Source: Geobacillus vulcani PSS1
Lineage (GTDB): Bacteria; Bacillota; Bacilli; Bacillales; Anoxybacillaceae
Length of the DNA: 64,000 nucleotides
Assembly (NCBI RefSeq): GCF_000733845.1
Contig: NZ_JPOI01000001.1
Span: 1,837,501-1,901,500 of the forward strand
Direction: 5' to 3'
This document shows positions 58,552 through 64,000 of the stretch, piece by piece (position 1 is the stretch's first letter; every line of letters starts with the position of its first letter). Made by a program: the position numbers and the translations under genes. The notes under the pieces were generated by a model. It made no database searches and was not told the origin of the DNA. It saw nothing but the letters and a program-made list of their open reading frames with translations.

Positions 58552-60750
58552 ATGGCCAATGAACAAGTGCTGACAGCGGAGCAAGTGTTTGAACGAGCGA
58601 GCTGCTATTTGTCGGAGCAGGACGTCGCCTTTTTGAAAAAGGCGTATGAGTTTGCCAAGCATGCCCACCGCGATCAGTTCCGAAAATCGGGCGAACCATA
58701 CATCATCCACCCGATTCAAGTCGCGGGCATTTTGGTGGACTTGAAGATGGACGCGACAACGATCGCCGCCGGGTTTTTGCATGATGTCATCGAAGACACC
58801 GAGGCGACAAAAGAAGACCTCGAGCGCGAGTTTGGTCCGGAAGTGGCGATGCTTGTCGACGGAGTGACGAAGCTCGGCAAAATTAAATATAAATCACAGG
58901 AAGAACAGCAGGCGGAAAACCATCGGAAAATGTTTTTGGCGATGGCGCAAGATATCCGGGTTATTTTGATCAAGCTCGCCGACCGGCTGCACAACATGCG
59001 GACGTTGAAACATTTGCCGGCCGAAAAACAGCGGCGCATTGCCAACGAGACGCTCGAAATTTTCGCCCCGCTTGCGCATCGGCTCGGCATTTCGAAAATC
59101 AAATGGGAGCTTGAGGATACGGCGCTTCGTTATTTAAACCCGCAACAGTACTACCGCATCGTCAACTTAATGAAGAAAAAGCGGGCTGAGCGTGAGCAAT
59201 ACTTGGAAGAAGTCATTCAAGAAGTGCGCGAACGGCTCAATGAAGTGCACATTCCGTGCGAAATTTCTGGACGTCCAAAGCATATTTACAGCATTTATCG
59301 AAAAATGGTGATGCAAAACAAACAGTTCAACGAAATTTATGACTTGCTCGCCGTCCGCATCATCGTCAACAGCATCAAAGACTGTTATGCCGTCCTCGGC
59401 ATCATCCATACGTGCTGGAAGCCGATGCCGGGGCGGTTCAAAGACTACATCGCCATGCCGAAGCCGAACATGTACCAATCGCTCCATACGACGGTGATCG
59501 GCCCAAAAGGCGAGCCGCTTGAGGTGCAAATCCGCACATTTGAAATGCACCAAATCGCCGAATTCGGGATTGCCGCCCACTGGGCGTACAAAGAAGGAAA
59601 GACGATCAAGCCGAACTCGTTTGAAGAAAAGCTGTCTTGGTTTCGGGAAATTTTGGAATGGCAAAACGATGCGAGCAATGCCGAAGAGTTCATGGAATCG
59701 CTCAAGATGGACCTGTTTTCCGACATGGTGTTCGTTTTCACGCCAAAGGGCGATGTCATTGAGCTGCCGGCTGGATCGGTGCCGATCGATTTCGCTTACC
59801 GCATCCATTCGGAAATCGGCAACAAGACGATCGGGGCGAAAGTGAACGGCAAAATGGTGCCGCTTGACTACAAGCTGCAAACGGGCGACATCGTCGAAAT
59901 TTTAACTTCCAATCATTCGTACGGGCCAAGCCAAGATTGGCTGAAACTGGCAAAAACATCGCAGGCGCGCAACAAAATCCGCCAATTTTTTAAAAAACAG
60001 CGGCGCGAAGAAAACATTGAAAAAGGCAAAGAGATGGTGGAAAAAGAGGTGCGAAGCCTCGGCTTTGAACCGAAAGAAGTGATGACGGCCGACAACGTGA
60101 AGCGCGTCGCCGAAAAGTTCAACTTCTCGAACGAAGACGATATGTATGCAGCGGTCGGTTATCATGGCATCACAGCAGCGCAAATCGCCCATCGGTTGAC
60201 GGAAAAATGGCGGAAGCAGCGCGATCTCGAGGAACAGCAGCGCAAGTTGGCCGAGGCGTTTTCCGAGGCAAAGCTGCCGGCAGGAAAAAAACGCGACTGT
60301 GGCATTCGCGTCCAAGGAATGGACAACTTGCTCATCCGTTTGTCGCGCTGCTGCAATCCAGTGCCGGGCGATGAAATTATCGGCTTCATTACCCGCGGCC
60401 GCGGCATTTCCGTCCACCGCGCCGACTGTCCGAATGTGAAAACGGAAGAAGCCGCTGATCGGCTGATTGCCGTAGAATGGGAAAGCGGGGCAAACGGCGA
60501 GCGCGAGTATAACGTAGACATTGAGATCACCGGATTTGACCGCCGCGGTTTGCTGAATGAGGTGCTGCAGGCGATCAATGAAACGCGCACTGATATTTCC
60601 GCCGTCTCGGGACGCTCAGACCACCGACATAAAATCGCGACGATCCATATGACGATCGCCATTCATAATTTGAGCCACTTGCAAAAAGTCGTCGAACGAA
60701 TCAAGCAAATTCCCGACATTTATTCCGTTCAGCGCTTGATGAACAACTAA
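58552..60750 (+). CDS. relA: Bifunctional (p)ppGpp synthetase/hydrolase Rel
   Basis: Stringent-response enzyme making and degrading (p)ppGpp. 732 residues: HD hydrolase domain ([23 protein letters not shown] near 75), synthetase domain ([13 protein letters not shown] near 240, [14 protein letters not shown]), TGS domain ([20 protein letters not shown]) and a C-terminal ACT domain. Both catalytic centres look intact, so it is the bifunctional Rel type. ATG 58552, upstream of dtd, as in Bacillus. Confidence 0.97.
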   Translation: MANEQVLTAEQVFERASCYLSEQDVAFLKKAYEFAKHAHRDQFRKSGEPYIIHPIQVAGILVDLKMDATTIAAGFLHDVIEDTEATKEDLEREFGPEVAMLVDGVTKLGKIKYKSQEEQQAENHRKMFLAMAQDIRVILIKLADRLHNMRTLKHLPAEKQRRIANETLEIFAPLAHRLGISKIKWELEDTALRYLNPQQYYRIVNLMKKKRAEREQYLEEVIQEVRERLNEVHIPCEISGRPKHIYSIYRKMVMQNKQFNEIYDLLAVRIIVNSIKDCYAVLGIIHTCWKPMPGRFKDYIAMPKPNMYQSLHTTVIGPKGEPLEVQIRTFEMHQIAEFGIAAHWAYKEGKTIKPNSFEEKLSWFREILEWQNDASNAEEFMESLKMDLFSDMVFVFTPKGDVIELPAGSVPIDFAYRIHSEIGNKTIGAKVNGKMVPLDYKLQTGDIVEILTSNHSYGPSQDWLKLAKTSQARNKIRQFFKKQRREENIEKGKEMVEKEVRSLGFEPKEVMTADNVKRVAEKFNFSNEDDMYAAVGYHGITAAQIAHRLTEKWRKQRDLEEQQRKLAEAFSEAKLPAGKKRDCGIRVQGMDNLLIRLSRCCNPVPGDEIIGFITRGRGISVHRADCPNVKTEEAADRLIAVEWESGANGEREYNVDIEITGFDRRGLLNEVLQAINETRTDISAVSGRSDHRHKIATIHMTIAIHNLSHLQKVVERIKQIPDIYSVQRLMNN

Positions 60751-60773
60751 GGGCGGCGAAAGGAGGAAGGCGA

Positions 60774-61232
60774 GTGAGAGCGGTCATCCAGCGGGCGAAA
60801 GAGGCCAAAGTCACCGTCGACGGCGAGACGGTCGGAGCGATCGATGCCGGGCTTGTCGTCCTTCTTGGCGTCACACACGAGGACACAGAGGACGATGCTG
60901 CCTATTTGGCTGAGAAAATCGTTCATTTGCGTATTTTTGAAGATGAAGACGGAAAAATGAACCGCTCCTTGCTTGACGTCGGCGGAGCGGTGCTGTCGGT
61001 GTCGCAGTTCACCCTTTATGGCGACTGCCGAAAAGGCCGGCGCCCGAACTTTATGGCGGCGGCAAAGCCCGACCATGCCTTGCCGCTGTATGAAGCGTTC
61101 AATGCTGCCTTGCGTGAAAGGGGCGTCCATGTGGAAACCGGCGTATTCGGTGCGATGATGGACGTATCGCTCACAAACGAAGGGCCTGTCACTTTGATCA
61201 TCGACACGAGTGAGAAACCGGGAAACCGATGA
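60774..61232 (+). CDS. dtd: D-aminoacyl-tRNA deacylase
   Basis: Hydrolyses D-aminoacyl-tRNAs. 152 residues from GTG 60774, preceded by AAAGGAGG. Motifs: start [35 protein letters not shown] with the SQFTL site, and the cross-subunit motif TNEGPVT near the C-terminus. Confidence 0.96.
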   Translation: MRAVIQRAKEAKVTVDGETVGAIDAGLVVLLGVTHEDTEDDAAYLAEKIVHLRIFEDEDGKMNRSLLDVGGAVLSVSQFTLYGDCRKGRRPNFMAAAKPDHALPLYEAFNAALRERGVHVETGVFGAMMDVSLTNEGPVTLIIDTSEKPGNR

Positions 61233-61256
61233 AGTTTCCCGGTTTCTTTTTTATTT
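61214..61256 (+). terminator. Terminator after dtd
   Basis: GAAACCGGGAAAC (61214-61226) pairs exactly with GTTTCCCGGTTTC (61234-61246), followed by T6ATTTT. Confidence 0.95.
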
Positions 61257-61313
61257 TCCGCAAGAAATGGGAATGATGAAAACAGGTTGATCCGAAGGGA
61301 AAGGAGGAGCGCA

Positions 61314-61487
61314 ATGCGGCAAACGAACAGAGGCGAGCAGGCGCACCGGTCGAACGATGTGCTGTCCGCTGACTTTCACGAATGGGTGCGGCTCGAGGCT
61401 CAATATAGCGCCTTTGAGTTGGCATCCGAATTCGGCGTGGCGCCGAAAGATGTACAAATGTTGAAAAAACAGCTGTTCCGCCCATAA
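61314..61487 (+). CDS. Small conserved-looking protein, unknown function
   Basis: 57 residues from ATG 61314 with AAAGGAGGAG upstream. The C-terminal half (SAFELASEFGVAPKDVQMLK) looks like a helix-turn-helix, so it may bind nucleic acid. Unlike shadow frames it has an excellent ribosome site and ordinary codon use. It lies between dtd and ahpCF and has no recognised family. Confidence 0.6.
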   Translation: MRQTNRGEQAHRSNDVLSADFHEWVRLEAQYSAFELASEFGVAPKDVQMLKKQLFRP

Positions 61488-61716
61488 TGGACGGAAAACG
61501 GTCTCTTTGCAGTGATGTTTCATGTGGGTGGAAGCAACGCTTCGCCCGTAATAGGTGGACAGCGGCGGAGAAAACATCTCTTTTGTTCCTGCGGTTCTGA
61601 GAAGATGCCGGCGGACGTGGGAGAGAACGCATACGGGGCATAGGTTGCGCTCCTGCTGCAGAACGCTGCTTGACGTTGTCCACTGGTGAGGCTGGAAGGA
61701 ACTTTGAGCGTATCTA

Positions 61717-61745
61717 TTGACAAATGTGCACCTCTATACGATAAT
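61717..61745 (+). promoter_or_regulatory. Sigma-A promoter of ahpCF
   Basis: Perfect TTGACA (61717-61722), 17-base spacer, GATAAT (61740-61745). Confidence 0.85.
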
Positions 61746-61755
61746 AAGTATCGAA

Positions 61756-61770
61756 TTAAAATTATTATAA
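61756..61770 (+). promoter_or_regulatory. PerR box upstream of ahpC
   Basis: TTAAAATTATTATAA differs at one position from the PerR consensus TTATAATNATTATAA and lies just after the -10, where PerR blocks transcription until peroxide inactivates it. Confidence 0.75.
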
Positions 61771-61799
61771 AATAACAGTTCCAGGAGGTAGATGCAGCA

Positions 61800-62363
61800 A
61801 TGTCTCTCGTAGGAAAAAAAGTACAGCCGTTCCGCGCTCAAGCGTATCACAATGGTGAATTCATCGAAGTAACAGAACAAGACTTCATGGGGAAATGGAG
61901 CATCGTTTGCTTCTATCCGGCGGACTTTACATTCGTCTGCCCGACGGAGCTCGAAGACTTGCAAGACCACTATGCGACATTTAAAGAACTCGGCGTGGAA
62001 GTGTACTCGGTTTCGACCGATACGCACTTTACTCATAAAGCATGGCACGACACATCGCCGGCCATCAGCAAAATCGAATACGTCATGATCGGCGACCCTT
62101 CGCATCAACTGTCGCGCATGTTTGATGTGCTTGATGAAGAACAAGGATTGGCGCAACGCGGCACGTTCATCATTGACCCAGACGGCGTCATTCAAGCGGT
62201 GGAAATCAATGCAGACGGCATCGGCCGCAACGCCAGCACGCTGATTGATAAAATTAAAGCGGCACAATATGTGCGCAACCATCCGGGTGAAGTCTGCCCG
62301 GCGAAATGGAAAGAAGGGGCGGAAACGCTGAAGCCAAGCCTGGACCTCGTCGGCAAAATTTAA
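61800..62363 (+). CDS. ahpC: Alkyl hydroperoxide reductase peroxiredoxin AhpC
   Basis: Typical 2-Cys peroxiredoxin reducing hydrogen peroxide and organic peroxides. 187 residues; peroxidatic cysteine in [13 protein letters not shown] (about 47), resolving cysteine in EVCPAKW (about 166). CAGGAGG precedes ATG 61800. Fourteen bases before ahpF, its reductant. Confidence 0.98.
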   Translation: MSLVGKKVQPFRAQAYHNGEFIEVTEQDFMGKWSIVCFYPADFTFVCPTELEDLQDHYATFKELGVEVYSVSTDTHFTHKAWHDTSPAISKIEYVMIGDPSHQLSRMFDVLDEEQGLAQRGTFIIDPDGVIQAVEINADGIGRNASTLIDKIKAAQYVRNHPGEVCPAKWKEGAETLKPSLDLVGKI

Positions 62364-62376
62364 GGGGGCTTGGGCG

Positions 62377-63903
62377 ATGCTGTTGGATGCTGACATCAAG
62401 GCGCAACTCGCTCAGTATTTGCAATTGCTTGAAAATGAGATTGTCTTGACGGTAAGCGCGGGAGACGACAACGTTTCCCGCGATATGCTTGCTTTAGTCG
62501 ATGAGTTGACGTCCATGTCGCCGAAAATCAAAGTGGAAAAGGCAAGGCTTGAACGCACGCCGAGCTTCAGCGTCAACCGGGTCGGCGAAAACACTGGCAT
62601 CACGTTCGCCGGCGTCCCGCTCGGTCATGAGTTTACCTCGCTGGTGCTGGCCCTGCTTCAAGTGAGCGGGCGGCCGCCGAAAGTGAGCGAAGACGTCGTG
62701 CGCCGCATTCAACAAATCCGGGGCAAACACCATTTTGAAACGTATGTGAGCCTAACGTGCCATAACTGCCCGGACGTTGTTCAAGCGCTCAACATCATGA
62801 GCGTGCTGAACCCCGACATTTCGCATACGATGATCGACGGGGCGGCGTTTAAGGATGAAGTGGAACAAAAAGGGATTATGGCCGTGCCGACCGTCTTTTT
62901 AAACGGCAAACTGTTCGCCAGCGGCCGCATGTCGATTGAAGACATTCTCGCGAAACTAGGAAGCGAGCCGGATGCCGCGTCGTTTGCCGATAAAGAGCCG
63001 TTTGATGTGCTTGTCGTCGGCGGCGGCCCGGCGGGTGCGACAGCCGCCATTTATGCAGCGCGCAAAGGCATCCGCACCGGCATCGTTGCGGATCGTTTTG
63101 GCGGGCAAATTTTGGATACGCTCGGCATTGAAAACTTCATCAGCGTCAAATATACGGAAGGGCCGAAGCTCGCGGCCAGCATCGAAGAGCATGTCAAACA
63201 GTACGATGTCGACATCATGATCCAGCGCGCCAAACGGCTTGCGAAAAAAGAGTTGATTGAAGTGGAGCTGGAAAACGGCGCCGTTTTGAAAAGCAAAACG
63301 GTGGTGCTTGCAACGGGCGCCCGTTGGCGCAACCTTGGCGTGCCGGGCGAGGAAGAGTTCAAAAACAAAGGCGTCGCCTACTGCCCGCATTGCGATGGTC
63401 CGCTGTTTGAAGGCAAGCACGTGGCGGTCATCGGCGGCGGCAACTCCGGCGTGGAAGCGGCCATTGACTTGGCCGGCATCGCCAGCCACGTGACGCTGTT
63501 GGAGTTCGCACCGGAACTGAAAGCCGACGCCGTTTTGCAAGATCGGCTGTACAGCTTGCCGAATGTGACGGTGATCAAAAACGCGCAAACGACGGAAATC
63601 ACTGGCACGGATAAGGTGAACGGCTTGACGTACGTCGACCGGGCGACAGGGCAAGAACACCATATCGAGCTGCAAGGCGTGTTCGTGCAAATCGGCCTCG
63701 TGCCGAATACAGAGTGGCTTGAAGGAACAGTGGAACGGAACCGCTTCGGCGAAATCATCGTCGACAAGCGCGGCGCGACCAACGTTGAAGGCGTCTTTGC
63801 CGCAGGCGACTGCACGGACAGCGCCTACAAGCAAATCATTATTTCGATGGGCTCCGGAGCGACGGCGGCGTTAAGCGCATTTGATTATTTGATTCGCCAT
63901 TAA
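62377..63903 (+). CDS. ahpF: Alkyl hydroperoxide reductase flavoprotein AhpF
   Basis: NADH-dependent disulfide reductase that recycles AhpC. 508 residues: N-terminal tandem thioredoxin-fold domain with CHNC near 128, an FAD domain ([18 protein letters not shown]), the redox centre CPHCDG near 338, and an NADH domain ([15 protein letters not shown]). Co-transcribed with ahpC under PerR-type control. Confidence 0.97.
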   Translation: MLLDADIKAQLAQYLQLLENEIVLTVSAGDDNVSRDMLALVDELTSMSPKIKVEKARLERTPSFSVNRVGENTGITFAGVPLGHEFTSLVLALLQVSGRPPKVSEDVVRRIQQIRGKHHFETYVSLTCHNCPDVVQALNIMSVLNPDISHTMIDGAAFKDEVEQKGIMAVPTVFLNGKLFASGRMSIEDILAKLGSEPDAASFADKEPFDVLVVGGGPAGATAAIYAARKGIRTGIVADRFGGQILDTLGIENFISVKYTEGPKLAASIEEHVKQYDVDIMIQRAKRLAKKELIEVELENGAVLKSKTVVLATGARWRNLGVPGEEEFKNKGVAYCPHCDGPLFEGKHVAVIGGGNSGVEAAIDLAGIASHVTLLEFAPELKADAVLQDRLYSLPNVTVIKNAQTTEITGTDKVNGLTYVDRATGQEHHIELQGVFVQIGLVPNTEWLEGTVERNRFGEIIVDKRGATNVEGVFAAGDCTDSAYKQIIISMGSGATAALSAFDYLIRH

Positions 63904-63909
63904 GGCGAC

Positions 63910-63945
63910 CACGGCGTCCCGCCAAGGCGGGGCGCCTTCTTTTGC
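63910..63945 (+). terminator. Terminator after ahpF
   Basis: GGCGTCCCGCC (63913-63923) pairs with GGCGGGGCGCC (63926-63936), followed by TTCTTTTG. Confidence 0.9.
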
Positions 63946-64000
63946 ATCAAAGGCCGGCCAAGCGGCGGGACGCTTTTTTTCAAGGCGGCTTGACAAACGG

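Larger units (their letters stand above)
61488..61799. other. Intergenic region before ahpC with a possible structured RNA
   Basis: No gene. GGTGGACAGCG (61554-61564) pairs with CGTTGTCCACT (61674-61684) with few wobbles, closing about 110 bases that contain smaller hairpins. The ahpC promoter and a PerR-type box occupy 61717-61770. The closed segment lies upstream of that promoter. Confidence 0.55.

Noticed and set aside
62956..63834. Minus-strand frame of 292 codons inside ahpF
   Set aside because: Typical GC-rich antisense shadow of a well-identified gene; no family resemblance.

Overview
The window looks like a chromosomal segment of a thermophilic, endospore-forming member of the Bacillaceae, most likely Geobacillus or a close relative. 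The evidence is the GC-rich coding sequence, the sporulation genes (spoIIB, spoIVFA/FB, spo0B, safA, bofC, spoVB) and a gene order that follows the Bacillus backbone: comC, spoIIB, maf, radC, mreBCD, minCD, spoIVFAB, rplU, prp, rpmA, spo0B, obg, pheB, pheA, nad genes, safA, yebC, bofC, ruvAB, queA, tgt, yajC, spoVB, secDF, recJ, apt, rel, dtd. This rests on recognised protein families and synteny; no database search was run.

Layout. 1-3.2 kb: end of a type IV pilus/competence cluster (prepilin peptidase, PilM/N/O-like, a pilin). 3.2-12.3 kb: spoIIB, maf, radC, cell shape (mreBCD), division-site selection (minCD) and the SpoIVF sigma-K processing pair. 12.6-17.3 kb: rplU-prp-rpmA, spo0B, obg and phenylalanine biosynthesis. 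17.4-27 kb: NAD biosynthesis (nadR and nifS divergent from nadBCA, later nadE) interleaved with spore coat genes (safA, a ysxE-like gene, a YhcN-like lipoprotein). 27.1-27.8 kb: yebC.

27.8-44.1 kb: an AT-rich integrated element of about 16.3 kb, inserted in the 3' end of yebC and bounded by a 40-bp perfect direct repeat. All convincing genes lie on the plus strand. It carries a tyrosine integrase, small regulators, candidate replication proteins with a four-unit repeat array, a holin-like protein, a GLUG-repeat protein, a scaffold, a major capsid protein, small and large terminase subunits, a portal and two connector-like proteins. No tail tube, sheath, tape-measure, baseplate or tail-assembly gene is visible, and no endolysin. 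That set matches the logic of capsid-forming phage satellites (cf-PICI type), which build their own DNA-filled heads and borrow helper tails. A decayed prophage remains possible. This is the most interesting object in the window.

44.1-64 kb: the chromosome resumes with the displaced yebC terminator, then bofC, ruvAB, a DUF2905 gene, queA-tgt-yajC, a TIGR04086 membrane protein, spoVB, comN, secDF, a CDF transporter, recJ-apt, a bifunctional rel gene, dtd, a small unknown gene and ahpCF behind a PerR-type operator. Several intergenic regions (about 4.4, 10.4, 12.4, 58.3 and 61.6 kb) hold hairpins or relics that may be IS200/IS605-type ends or unannotated structured RNAs. I saw no tRNA, rRNA or CRISPR array.
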